The notes below the pieces were generated by a model. That model was not told where the DNA came from. It saw only the letters and a program-made list of their open reading frames with translations, and did not search any database. From Tridacna crocea (lineage: Eukaryota; Mollusca; Bivalvia; Cardiida; Cardiidae): 64,000 nt of DNA. The stretch spans positions 9,761,501 through 9,825,500 of the forward strand of contig OX031072.1 of NCBI GenBank assembly GCA_943736015.1, in the 5' to 3' direction. The position numbers and the translations under genes were made by a program. Of the stretch, positions 35,000 to 48,309 are shown one piece after another (position 1 is the stretch's first letter; the number at the start of each line of letters is the position of its first letter).

Positions 35000-36671
35000 T
35001 GGATAATTTCAGAGAGAGAAGAGATTTGATTGGCTGATGGGAAGGGGGGGGAATAGCTGTTTATTCTTATTAACCTTTTACCACACAATGACGCCTTTTA
35101 ACACCCCTGAAAGAGAAGGCTTTTGAAAATAATCTGAGGAAAGGAGACAATGCAGGTTACCAGCATTTTCTCCTTTTCCCACAATGTTTACTACCCTATC
35201 AAAGAAAAAGTTGATTTTTAGTTATTCTTACATCTTATTGTATCTTTATGGCCTACTTCTAAATTCTTCAAACAAGAACAAGATTTTTTTATCGGAAAAA
35301 GTTTCCGCAACAGCAAACGGTTGCTTCTGAATTTTATATTTTTGCGCAGCGATTAAACATAAAATTGACTTTTGACTCGCGCGGTCGTCAAAATTGGTTC
35401 AATGTTTTCGTGACCCTGGTAAGAAAACAGGGAAAAACTTTGTTTACCTTTCTTTGATTTGTTTAACAGGTATCAGTTGCCTCCGAAAGTGTCAAAGTTG
35501 ATTTTACGATTTTATGCGCAACACGTATCAGTCACATATGGGTGAGATGGTCATCGTAACCAAATCATAGGCCCTAGTGAGAGAAAATGAAAAAGAAAAA
35601 TAGAAAAATCCCTATAATTGACTTTAAGCAACAGTTGTCGTCTGCTATAAAATATATTCCGTAAGTCGATTTTGCATGTTTTCGCGGGTATGTAACCGGC
35701 ACCTGCGAGACAATAGACAACCTAAATGGGTTTGTCGTCACGGTAAAAAAAGACTTGAGAAGTAAAAAACAGATATCAGAAATTAAGTTCCCTATATTTG
35801 ATCCATTAAGCAACAGGTGTCATCTGCTATGAAGTGGTCCGTAAGTCGATTTTTCGCGTTTTCGCGGATACGTAACCGGAACCTATGAGACGGTTGTCAA
35901 CATAAATAGATTTGTCGTCATGGTATAAAGAGATTGGAGGAAAAAAATATACATTAAAAATTTTGTTCCATTTGTTTGATTTATGCAATAAGAAGCATTC
36001 AGTCTTTTTTTAGCCACTTGTCGCATTATTTTCTGGGGTTTTCGCATGAGCGTAACTGGCACATATGAGACGGTAGTCAACGTAACTGGGTTTCTTGTTG
36101 TGGTTTGAAGAGATTAGAAAAATTACACTTCAGTTGCCTTTGTTTGATATATGCAACAGGAAGCAACTAAAAGAGTTTTCAGTCTTTTTTTAGCCATTTG
36201 TCGCATTAATTTCTGGGGCTTTTTTACACTGTACATTGATCACTTTGGCTTATTGAAAGTTTCAATGTGCAGCATTTATTGTGGGCTGAGTTAGAAAAGC
36301 AAATCCAGTTAAGGGCTGGGGGGTGCATCGAGGGTCTAAGGGAAGTAATTCTTGCAAGGGGCTTGAAAAGACCAAAACAAGGTCTGCTGCGCCCCTATTT
36401 TCTTAAATGTTTGGCCATTTTCAGTGAAATCTGGCATGTGTGGATGGTGCATGCCTGGCAGTTCGCCAAGGACTGCACAACAGCCTTTAAAGAAGACTTT
36501 AAATCCACTTTTATGCCTTTTTTTTCACTGTTTTTTATCGAGAAATTATGGCGCCATTTTGGAGCGATTTTGAAGCTCTCTGATTGGCTGTTGGATATCT
36601 GATTGGCTATTGGTTCCCATTCTGATTTGGCTCCTTGGTTCCCATTCTGATTTCCTTAAAGCTTCTCTGAT
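35000..36671 (+). repeat. Satellite unit M22
   Basis: 1,672 bp, G8/G6, A35569. Private T36197 (AGCCATTTG) in the second 41-bp copy, absent from its counterpart M27, so probably newer than the 8,296-bp duplication. Confidence 0.96.
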
Positions 36672-38342
36672 TGGATAATTTCAGAGAGAGAAGAGATTTG
36701 ATTGGCTGATGGGAAGGGGGGGAATAGCTGTTTATTCTTATTAACCTTTTACCACACAATGACGCCTTTTAACACCCCTGAAAGAGAAGGCTTTTGAAAA
36801 TAATCTGAGGAAAGGAGACAATGCAGGTTACCAGCATTTTCTCCTTTTCCCACAATGTTTACTACCCTATCAAAGAAAAAGTTGATTTTTAGTTATTCTT
36901 ACATCTTATTGTATCTTTATGGCCTACTTCTAAATTCTTCAAACAAGAACAAGATTTTTTTATCGGAAAAAGTTTCCGCAACAGCAAACGGTTGCTTCTG
37001 AATTTTATATTTTTGCGCAGCGATTAAACATAAAATTGACTTTTGACTCGCGCGGTCGTCAAAATTGGTTCAATGTTTTCGTGACCCTGGTAAGAAAACA
37101 GGGAAAAACTTTGTTTACCTTTCTTTGATTTGTTTAACAGGTATCAGTTGCCTCCGAAAGTGTCAAAGTTGATTTTACGATTTTATGCGCAACACGTATC
37201 AGTCACATATGGGTGAGATGGTCATCGTAACCAAATCATAGGCCCTAGTGAGAGAAAATGAAAAAGAAAAATAGAAAAATCCCTATAATTGACTTTAAGC
37301 AACAGTTGTCGTCTGCTATAAAATATATTCCGTAAGTCGATTTTGCATGTTTTCGCGGGTATGTAACCGGCACCTGCGAGACAATAGACAACCTAAATGG
37401 GTTTGTCGTCACGGTAAAAAAAGACTTGAGAAGTAAAAAACAGATATCAGAAATTAAGTTCCCTATATTTGATCCATTAAGCAACAGGTGTCATCTGCTA
37501 TGAAGTGGTCCGTAAGTCGATTTTTCGCGTTTTCGCGGATACGTAACCGGAACCTATGAGACGGTTGTCAACATAAATAGATTTGTCGTCATGGTATAAA
37601 GAGATTGGAGGAAAAAAATATACATTAAAAATTTTGTTCCATTTGTTTGATTTATGCAATAAGAAGCATTCAGTCTTTTTTTAGCCACTTGTCGCATTAT
37701 TTTCTGGGGTTTTCGCATGAGCGTAACTGGCACATATGAGACGGTAGTCAACGTAACTGGGTTTCTTGTTGTGGTTTGAAGAGATTAGAAAAATTACACT
37801 TCAGTTGCCTTTGTTTGATATATGCAACAGGAAGCAACTAAAAGAGTTTTCAGTCTTTTTTTAGCCACTTGTCGCATTAATTTCTGGGGCTTTTTTACAC
37901 TGTACATTGATCACTTTGGCTTATTGAAAGTTTCAATGTGCAGCATTTATTGTGGGCTGAGTTAGAAAAGCAAATCCAGTTAAGGGCTGGGGGGTGCATC
38001 GAGGGTCTAAGGGAAGTAATTCTTGCAAGGGGCTTGAAAAGACCAAAACAAGGTCTGCTGCGCCCCTATTTTCTTAAATGTTTGGCCATTTTCAGTGAAA
38101 TCTGGCATGTGTGGATGGTGCATGCCTGGCAGTTCGCCAAGGACTGCACAACAGCCTTTAAAGAAGACTTTAAATCCACTTTTATGCCTTTTTTTTCACT
38201 GTTTTTTATCGAGAAATTATGGCGCCATTTTGGAGCGATTTTGAAGCTCTCTGATTGGCTGTTGGATATCTGATTGGCTATTGGTTCCCATTCTGATTTG
38301 GCTCCTTGGTTCCCATTCTGATTTCCTTAAAGCTTCTCTGAT
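36672..38342 (+). repeat. Satellite unit M23
   Basis: 1,671 bp, G7/G6, A37240. Counterpart of M28 with the same length. Confidence 0.96.
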
Positions 38343-40013
38343 TGGATAATTTCAGAGAGAGAAGAGATTTGATTGGCTGATGGGAAGGGGGGGAATAGCT
38401 GTTTATTCTTATTAACCTTTTACCACACAATGACGCCTTTTAACACCCCTGAAAGAGAAGGCTTTTGAAAATAATCTGAGGAAAGGAGACAATGCAGGTT
38501 ACCAGCATTTTCTCCTTTTCCCACAATGTTTACTACCCTATCAAAGAAAAAGTTGATTTTTAGTTATTCTTACATCTTATTGTATCTTTATGGCCTACTT
38601 CTAAATTCTTCAAACAAGAACAAGATTTTTTTATCGGAAAAAGTTTCCGCAACAGCAAACGGTTGCTTCTGAATTTTATATTTTTGCGCAGCGATTAAAC
38701 ATAAAATTGACTTTTGACTCGCGCGGTCGTCAAAATTGGTTCAATGTTTTCGTGACCCTGGTAAGAAAACAGGGAAAAACTTTGTTTACCTTTCTTTGAT
38801 TTGTTTAACAGGTATCAGTTGCCTCCGAAAGTGTCAAAGTTGATTTTACGATTTTATGCGCAACACGTATCAGTCACATATGGGTGAGATGGTCATCGTA
38901 ACCAAATCATAGGCCCTAGTGAGAGAAAATGAAAAAGAAAAATAGAAAAATCCCTATAATTGACTTTAAGCAACAGTTGTCGTCTGCTATAAAATATATT
39001 CCGTAAGTCGATTTTGCATGTTTTCGCGGGTATGTAACCGGCACCTGCGAGACAATAGACAACCTAAATGGGTTTGTCGTCACGGTAAAAAAAGACTTGA
39101 GAAGTAAAAAACAGATATCAGAAATTAAGTTCCCTATATTTGATCCATTAAGCAACAGGTGTCATCTGCTATGAAGTGGTCCGTAAGTCGATTTTTCGCG
39201 TTTTCGCGGATACGTAACCGGAACCTATGAGACGGTTGTCAACATAAATAGATTTGTCGTCATGGTATAAAGAGATTGGAGGAAAAAAATATACATTAAA
39301 AATTTTGTTCCATTTGTTTGATTTATGCAATAAGAAGCATTCAGTCTTTTTTTAGCCACTTGTCGCATTATTTTCTGGGGTTTTCGCATGAGCGTAACTG
39401 GCACATATGAGACGGTAGTCAACGTAACTGGGTTTCTTGTTGTGGTTTGAAGAGATTAGAAAAATTACACTTCAGTTGCCTTTGTTTGATATATGCAACA
39501 GGAAGCAACTAAAAGAGTTTTCAGTCTTTTTTTAGCCACTTGTCGCATTAATTTCTGGGGCTTTTTTACACTGTACATTGATCACTTTGGCTTATTGAAA
39601 GTTTCAATGTGCAGCATTTATTGTGGGCTGAGTTAGAAAAGCAAATCCAGTTAAGGGCTGGGGGGTGCATCGAGGGTCTAAGGGAAGTAATTCTTGCAAG
39701 GGGCTTGAAAAGACCAAAACAAGGTCTGCTGCGCCCCTATTTTCTTAAATGTTTGGCCATTTTCAGTGAAATCTGGCATGTGTGGATGGTGCATGCCTGG
39801 CAGTTCGCCAAGGACTGCACAACAGCCTTTAAAGAAGACTTTAAATCCACTTTTATGCCTTTTTTTTCACTGTTTTTTATCGAGAAATTATGGCGCCATT
39901 TTGGAGCGATTTTGAAGCTCTCTGATTGGCTGTTGGATATCTGATTGGCTATTGGTTCCCATTCTGATTTGGCTCCTTGGTTCCCATTCTGATTTCCTTA
40001 AAGCTTCTCTGAT
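38343..40013 (+). repeat. Satellite unit M24
   Basis: 1,671 bp, G7/G6, A38911. Its upstream part matches M29 at 8,296, but M29 has T47493 and C47649 where M24 has the common bases, so the higher-order match ends inside this unit. Confidence 0.96.
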
Positions 40014-41623
40014 TGGATAATTTCAGAGAGAGAAGAGATTTGATTGGCTGATGGGAAGGGGGGGAATAGCTGTTTATTCTTATTAACCTTTTACCACACA
40101 ATGACGCCTTTTAACACCCCTGAAAGAGAAGGCTTTTGAAAATAATCTGAGGAAAGGAGACAATGCAGGTTACCAGCATTTTCTCCTTTTCCCACAATGT
40201 TTACTACCCTATCAAAGAAAAAGTTGATTTTTAGTTATTCTTACATCTTATTGTATCTTTATGGCCTACTTCTAAATTCTGAATTTTATATTTTTGCGCA
40301 GCGATTAAACATAAAATTGACTTTTGACTCGCGCGGTCGTCAAAATTGGTTCAATGTTTTCGTGACCCTGGTAAGAAAACAGGGAAAAACTTTGTTTACC
40401 TTTCTTTGATTTGTTTAACAGGTATCAGTTGCCTCCGAAAGTGTCAAAGTTGATTTTACGATTTTATGCGCAACACGTATCAGTCACATATGGGTGAGAT
40501 GGTCATCGTAACCAAATCATAGGCCCTAGTGAGAGAAAATGAAAAAGAAAAATAGAAAAATCCCTATAATTGACTTTAAGCAACAGTTGTCGTCTGCTAT
40601 AAAATATATTCCGTAAGTCGATTTTGCATGTTTTCGCGGGTATGTAACCGGCACCTGCGAGACAATAGACAACCTAAATGGGTTTGTCGTCACGGTAAAA
40701 AAAGACTTGAGAAGTAAAAAACAGATATCAGAAATTAAGTTCCCTATATTTGATCCATTAAGCAACAGGTGTCATCTGCTATGAAGTGGTCCGTAAGTCG
40801 ATTTTTTGCGTTTTCGCGGATACGTAACCGGAACCTATGAGACGGTTGTCAACATAAATAGATTTGTCGTCATGGTATAAAGAGATTGGAGGAAAAAAAT
40901 ATACATTAAAAATTTTGTTCCATTTGTTTGATTTATGCAGTAAGAAGCATTCAGTCTTTTTTCAGCCACTTGTCGCATTATTTTCTGGGGTTTTCGCATG
41001 AGCGTAACTGGCACATATGAGACGGTAGTCAACGTAACTGGGTTTCTTGTTGTGGTTTGAAGAGATTAGAAAAATTACACTTCAGTTGCCTTTGTTTGAT
41101 ATATGCAACAGGAAGCAACTAAAAGAGTTTTCAGTCTTTTTTTAGCCACTTGTCGCATTAATTTCTGGGGCTTTTTTACACTGTACATTGATCACTTTGG
41201 CTTATTGAAAGTTTCAATGTGCAGCATTTATTGTGGGCTGAGTTAGAAAAGCAAATCCAGTTAAGGGCTGGGGGGTGCATCGAGGGTCTAAGGGAAGTAA
41301 TTCTTGCAAGGGGCTTGAAAAGACCAAAACAAGGTCTGCTGCGCCCCTATTTTCTTAAATGTTTGGCCATTTTCAGTGAAATCTGGCATGTGTGGATGGT
41401 GCATGCCTGGCAGTTCGCCAAGGACTGCACAACAGCCTTTAAAGAAGACTTTAAATCCACTTTTATGCCTTTTTTTTCACTGTTTTTTATCGAGAAATTA
41501 TGGCGCCATTTTGGAGCGATTTTGAAGCTCTCTGATTGGCTGTTGGATATCTGATTGGCTATTGGTTCCCATTCTGATTTGGCTCCTTGGTTCCCATTCT
41601 GATTTCCTTAAAGCTTCTCTGAT
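40014..41623 (+). repeat. Satellite unit M25, 61-bp deletion form
   Basis: 1,610 bp, G7/G6. Deletion junction at 40280/40281; A40521, T40807, G40940 and C40963. Third and last copy of the deletion haplotype in the window. Confidence 0.97.
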
Positions 41624-43295
41624 TGGATAATTTCAGAGAGAGAAGAGATTTGATTGGCTGATGGGAAGGGGGGGAATAGCTGTTTATTCTTATTAACCTT
41701 TTACCACACAATGACGCCTTTTAACACCCCTGAAAGAGAAGGCTTTTGAAAATAATCTGAGGAAAGGAGACAATGCAGGTTACCAGCATTTTCTCCTTTT
41801 CCCACAATGTTTACTACCCTATCAAAGAAAAAGTTGATTTTTAGTTATTCTTACATCTTATTGTATCTTTATGGCCTACTTCTAAATTCTTCAAACAAGA
41901 ACAAGATTTTTTTATCGGAAAAAGTTTCCGCAACAGCAAACGGTTGCTTCTGAATTTTATATTTTTGCGCAGCGATTAAACATAAAATTGACTTTTGACT
42001 CGCGCGGTCGTCAAAATTGGTTCAATGTTTTCGTGACCCTGGTAAGAAAACAGGGAAAAACTTTGTTTACCTTTCTTTGATTTGTTTAACAGGTATCAGT
42101 TGCCTCCGAAAGTGTCAAAGTTGATTTTACGATTTTATGCGCAACACGTATCAGTCACATATGGGTGAGATGGTCATCGTAACCAAATCATTGGCCCTAG
42201 TGAGAGAAAATGAAAAAGAAAAATAGAAAAATCCCTATAATTGACTTTAAGCAACAGTTGTCGTCTGCTATAAAATATATTCCGTAAGTCGATTTTGCAT
42301 GTTTTCGCGGGTATGTAACCGGCACCTGCGAGACAATAGACAACCTAAATGGGTTTGTCGTCACGGTAAAAAAAGACTTGAGAAGTAAAAAACAGATATC
42401 AGAAATTAAGTTCCCTATATTTGATCCATTAAGCAACAGGTGTCATCTGCTATGAAGTGGTCCGTAAGTCGATTTTTCGCGTTTTCGCGGATACGTAACC
42501 GGAACCTATGAGACGGTTGTCAACATAAATAGATTTGTCGTCATGGTATAAAGAGATTGGAGGAAAAAAATATACATTAAAAATTTTGTTCCATTTGTTT
42601 GATTTATGCAATAAGAAGCATTCAGTCTTTTTTTAGCCACTTGTCGCATTATTTTCTGGGGTTTTCGCATGAGCGTAACTGGCACATATGAGACGGTAGT
42701 CAACGTAACTGGGTTTCTTGTTGTGGTTTGAAGAGATTAGAAAAATTACACTTCAGTTGCCTTTGTTTGATATATGCAACAGGAAGCAACTAAAAGAGTT
42801 TTCAGTCTTTTTTTAGCCACTTGTCGCATTAATTTCTGGGGCTTTTTCACACTGTACATTGATCACTTTGGCTTATTGAAAGTTTCAATGTGCAGCATTT
42901 ATTGTGGGCTGAGTTAGAAAAGCAAATCCAGTTAAGGGCTGGGGGGGTGCATCGAGGGTCTAAGGGAAGTAATTCTTGCAAGGGGCTTGAAAAGACCAAA
43001 ACAAGGTCTGCTGCGCCCCTATTTTCTTAAATGTTTGGCCATTTTCAGTGAAATCTGGCATGTGTGGATGGTGCATGCCTGGCAGTTCGCCAAGGACTGC
43101 ACAACAGCCTTTAAAGAAGACTTTAAATCCACTTTTATGCCTTTTTTTTCACTGTTTTTTATCGAGAAATTATGGCGCCATTTTGGAGCGATTTTGAAGC
43201 TCTCTGATTGGCTGTTGGATATCTGATTGGCTATTGGTTCCCATTCTGATTTGGCTCCTTGGTTCCCATTCTGATTTCCTTAAAGCTTCTCTGAT
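41624..43295 (+). repeat. Satellite unit M26
   Basis: 1,672 bp, G7/G7, C42848. Matches M21. Confidence 0.96.
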
Positions 43296-44967
43296 TGGAT
43301 AATTTCAGAGAGAGAAGAGATTTGATTGGCTGATGGGAAGGGGGGGGAATAGCTGTTTATTCTTATTAACCTTTTACCACACAATGACGCCTTTTAACAC
43401 CCCTGAAAGAGAAGGCTTTTGAAAATAATCTGAGGAAAGGAGACAATGCAGGTTACCAGCATTTTCTCCTTTTCCCACAATGTTTACTACCCTATCAAAG
43501 AAAAAGTTGATTTTTAGTTATTCTTACATCTTATTGTATCTTTATGGCCTACTTCTAAATTCTTCAAACAAGAACAAGATTTTTTTATCGGAAAAAGTTT
43601 CCGCAACAGCAAACGGTTGCTTCTGAATTTTATATTTTTGCGCAGCGATTAAACATAAAATTGACTTTTGACTCGCGCGGTCGTCAAAATTGGTTCAATG
43701 TTTTCGTGACCCTGGTAAGAAAACAGGGAAAAACTTTGTTTACCTTTCTTTGATTTGTTTAACAGGTATCAGTTGCCTCCGAAAGTGTCAAAGTTGATTT
43801 TACGATTTTATGCGCAACACGTATCAGTCACATATGGGTGAGATGGTCATCGTAACCAAATCATAGGCCCTAGTGAGAGAAAATGAAAAAGAAAAATAGA
43901 AAAATCCCTATAATTGACTTTAAGCAACAGTTGTCGTCTGCTATAAAATATATTCCGTAAGTCGATTTTGCATGTTTTCGCGGGTATGTAACCGGCACCT
44001 GCGAGACAATAGACAACCTAAATGGGTTTGTCGTCACGGTAAAAAAAGACTTGAGAAGTAAAAAACAGATATCAGAAATTAAGTTCCCTATATTTGATCC
44101 ATTAAGCAACAGGTGTCATCTGCTATGAAGTGGTCCGTAAGTCGATTTTTCGCGTTTTCGCGGATACGTAACCGGAACCTATGAGACGGTTGTCAACATA
44201 AATAGATTTGTCGTCATGGTATAAAGAGATTGGAGGAAAAAAATATACATTAAAAATTTTGTTCCATTTGTTTGATTTATGCAATAAGAAGCATTCAGTC
44301 TTTTTTTAGCCACTTGTCGCATTATTTTCTGGGGTTTTCGCATGAGCGTAACTGGCACATATGAGACGGTAGTCAACGTAACTGGGTTTCTTGTTGTGGT
44401 TTGAAGAGATTAGAAAAATTACACTTCAGTTGCCTTTGTTTGATATATGCAACAGGAAGCAACTAAAAGAGTTTTCAGTCTTTTTTTAGCCACTTGTCGC
44501 ATTAATTTCTGGGGCTTTTTTACACTGTACATTGATCACTTTGGCTTATTGAAAGTTTCAATGTGCAGCATTTATTGTGGGCTGAGTTAGAAAAGCAAAT
44601 CCAGTTAAGGGCTGGGGGGTGCATCGAGGGTCTAAGGGAAGTAATTCTTGCAAGGGGCTTGAAAAGACCAAAACAAGGTCTGCTGCGCCCCTATTTTCTT
44701 AAATGTTTGGCCATTTTCAGTGAAATCTGGCATGTGTGGATGGTGCATGCCTGGCAGTTCGCCAAGGACTGCACAACAGCCTTTAAAGAAGACTTTAAAT
44801 CCACTTTTATGCCTTTTTTTTCACTGTTTTTTATCGAGAAATTATGGCGCCATTTTGGAGCGATTTTGAAGCTCTCTGATTGGCTGTTGGATATCTGATT
44901 GGCTATTGGTTCCCATTCTGATTTGGCTCCTTGGTTCCCATTCTGATTTCCTTAAAGCTTCTCTGAT
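43296..44967 (+). repeat. Satellite unit M27
   Basis: 1,672 bp, G8/G6, A43865. Matches M22 apart from M22's private T36197. Confidence 0.96.
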
Positions 44968-46638
44968 TGGATAATTTCAGAGAGAGAAGAGATTTGATTG
45001 GCTGATGGGAAGGGGGGGAATAGCTGTTTATTCTTATTAACCTTTTACCACACAATGACGCCTTTTAACACCCCTGAAAGAGAAGGCTTTTGAAAATAAT
45101 CTGAGGAAAGGAGACAATGCAGGTTACCAGCATTTTCTCCTTTTCCCACAATGTTTACTACCCTATCAAAGAAAAAGTTGATTTTTAGTTATTCTTACAT
45201 CTTATTGTATCTTTATGGCCTACTTCTAAATTCTTCAAACAAGAACAAGATTTTTTTATCGGAAAAAGTTTCCGCAACAGCAAACGGTTGCTTCTGAATT
45301 TTATATTTTTGCGCAGCGATTAAACATAAAATTGACTTTTGACTCGCGCGGTCGTCAAAATTGGTTCAATGTTTTCGTGACCCTGGTAAGAAAACAGGGA
45401 AAAACTTTGTTTACCTTTCTTTGATTTGTTTAACAGGTATCAGTTGCCTCCGAAAGTGTCAAAGTTGATTTTACGATTTTATGCGCAACACGTATCAGTC
45501 ACATATGGGTGAGATGGTCATCGTAACCAAATCATAGGCCCTAGTGAGAGAAAATGAAAAAGAAAAATAGAAAAATCCCTATAATTGACTTTAAGCAACA
45601 GTTGTCGTCTGCTATAAAATATATTCCGTAAGTCGATTTTGCATGTTTTCGCGGGTATGTAACCGGCACCTGCGAGACAATAGACAACCTAAATGGGTTT
45701 GTCGTCACGGTAAAAAAAGACTTGAGAAGTAAAAAACAGATATCAGAAATTAAGTTCCCTATATTTGATCCATTAAGCAACAGGTGTCATCTGCTATGAA
45801 GTGGTCCGTAAGTCGATTTTTCGCGTTTTCGCGGATACGTAACCGGAACCTATGAGACGGTTGTCAACATAAATAGATTTGTCGTCATGGTATAAAGAGA
45901 TTGGAGGAAAAAAATATACATTAAAAATTTTGTTCCATTTGTTTGATTTATGCAATAAGAAGCATTCAGTCTTTTTTTAGCCACTTGTCGCATTATTTTC
46001 TGGGGTTTTCGCATGAGCGTAACTGGCACATATGAGACGGTAGTCAACGTAACTGGGTTTCTTGTTGTGGTTTGAAGAGATTAGAAAAATTACACTTCAG
46101 TTGCCTTTGTTTGATATATGCAACAGGAAGCAACTAAAAGAGTTTTCAGTCTTTTTTTAGCCACTTGTCGCATTAATTTCTGGGGCTTTTTTACACTGTA
46201 CATTGATCACTTTGGCTTATTGAAAGTTTCAATGTGCAGCATTTATTGTGGGCTGAGTTAGAAAAGCAAATCCAGTTAAGGGCTGGGGGGTGCATCGAGG
46301 GTCTAAGGGAAGTAATTCTTGCAAGGGGCTTGAAAAGACCAAAACAAGGTCTGCTGCGCCCCTATTTTCTTAAATGTTTGGCCATTTTCAGTGAAATCTG
46401 GCATGTGTGGATGGTGCATGCCTGGCAGTTCGCCAAGGACTGCACAACAGCCTTTAAAGAAGACTTTAAATCCACTTTTATGCCTTTTTTTTCACTGTTT
46501 TTTATCGAGAAATTATGGCGCCATTTTGGAGCGATTTTGAAGCTCTCTGATTGGCTGTTGGATATCTGATTGGCTATTGGTTCCCATTCTGATTTGGCTC
46601 CTTGGTTCCCATTCTGATTTCCTTAAAGCTTCTCTGAT
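44968..46638 (+). repeat. Satellite unit M28
   Basis: 1,671 bp, G7/G6, A45536. Matches M23. Confidence 0.96.
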
Positions 46639-48309
46639 TGGATAATTTCAGAGAGAGAAGAGATTTGATTGGCTGATGGGAAGGGGGGGAATAGCTGTTT
46701 ATTCTTATTAACCTTTTACCACACAATGACGCCTTTTAACACCCCTGAAAGAGAAGGCTTTTGAAAATAATCTGAGGAAAGGAGACAATGCAGGTTACCA
46801 GCATTTTCTCCTTTTCCCACAATGTTTACTACCCTATCAAAGAAAAAGTTGATTTTTAGTTATTCTTACATCTTATTGTATCTTTATGGCCTACTTCTAA
46901 ATTCTTCAAACAAGAACAAGATTTTTTTATCGGAAAAAGTTTCCGCAACAGCAAACGGTTGCTTCTGAATTTTATATTTTTGCGCAGCGATTAAACATAA
47001 AATTGACTTTTGACTCGCGCGGTCGTCAAAATTGGTTCAATGTTTTCGTGACCCTGGTAAGAAAACAGGGAAAAACTTTGTTTACCTTTCTTTGATTTGT
47101 TTAACAGGTATCAGTTGTCTCCGAAAGTGTCAAAGTTGATTTTACGATTTTATGCGCAACACGTATCAGTCACATATGGGTGAGATGGTCATCGTAACCA
47201 AATCATAGGCCCTAGTGAGAGAAAATGAAAAAGAAAAATAGAAAAATCCCTATAATTGACTTTAAGCAACAGTTGTCGTCTGCTATAAAATATATTCCGT
47301 AAGTCGATTTTGCATGTTTTCGCGGGTATGTAACCGGCACCTGCGAGACAATAGACAACCTAAATGGGTTTGTCGTCACGGTAAAAAAAGACTTGAGAAG
47401 TAAAAAACAGATATCAGAAATTAAGTTCCCTATATTTGATCCATTAAGCAACAGGTGTCATCTGCTATGAAGTGGTCCGTAAGTCGATTTTTTGCGTTTT
47501 CGCGGATACGTAACCGGAACCTATGAGACGGTTGTCAACATAAATAGATTTGTCGTCATGGTATAAAGAGATTGGAGGAAAAAAATATACATTAAAAATT
47601 TTGTTCTATTTGTTTGATTTATGCAATAAGAAGCATTCAGTCTTTTTTCAGCCACTTGTCGCATTATTTTCTGGGGTTTTCGCATGAGCGTAACTGGCAC
47701 ATATGAGACGGTAGTCAACGTAACTGGGTTTCTTGTTGTGGTTTGAAGAGATTAGAAAAATTACACTTCAGTTGCCTTTGTTTGATATATGCAACAGGAA
47801 GCAACTAAAAGAGTTTTCAGTCTTTTTTTAGCCACTTGTCGCATTAATTTCTGGGGCTTTTTTACACTGTACATTGATCACTTTGGCTTATTGAAAGTTT
47901 CAATGTGCAGCATTTATTGTGGGCTGAGTTAGAAAAGCAAATCCAGTTAAGGGCTGGGGGGTGCATCGAGGGTCTAAGGGAAGTAATTCTTGCAAGGGGC
48001 TTGAAAAGACCAAAACAAGGTCTGCTGCGCCCCTATTTTCTTAAATGTTTGGCCATTTTCAGTGAAATCTGGCATGTGTGGATGGTGCATGCCTGGCAGT
48101 TCGCCAAGGACTGCACAACAGCCTTTAAAGAAGACTTTAAATCCACTTTTATGCCTTTTTTTTCACTGTTTTTTATCGAGAAATTATGGCGCCATTTTGG
48201 AGCGATTTTGAAGCTCTCTGATTGGCTGTTGGATATCTGATTGGCTATTGGTTCCCATTCTGATTTGGCTCCTTGGTTCCCATTCTGATTTCCTTAAAGC
48301 TTCTCTGAT
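46639..48309 (+). repeat. Satellite unit M29, deletion-lineage haplotype without the deletion
   Basis: 1,671 bp, G7/G6. It has A47207, T47493 and C47649, three markers of the deletion units, but keeps the 61-bp segment and the common GCAATAAG. Private changes: T47118 and T47607. It may preserve the state before the deletion, or be a recombinant. Confidence 0.96.

Larger units (their letters stand above)
30100..38820 (+). repeat. Higher-order repeat, period 8,296 bp, left copy
   Basis: Units M20-M24 have lengths 1610, 1672, 1672, 1671, 1671 and M25-M29 repeat this series exactly. Marker pairs at 8,296 bp: deletion junction 31984/40280, G32644/G40940, C34552/C42848, A35569/A43865, A38911/A47207. 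The left edge lies after G-run 1 of M19, which differs from M24; the right edge lies inside M24. Boundaries are approximate. T36197 is a later private change. Confidence 0.87.
38396..47116 (+). repeat. Higher-order repeat, period 8,296 bp, right copy
   Basis: Partner of the block starting near 30,100. It begins inside M24 and ends inside M29, where T47118 and then T47493 and C47649 break the match. Because M20 belongs to both higher-order periods, the two duplications are nested or successive events on one stretch of the array. Confidence 0.87.
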
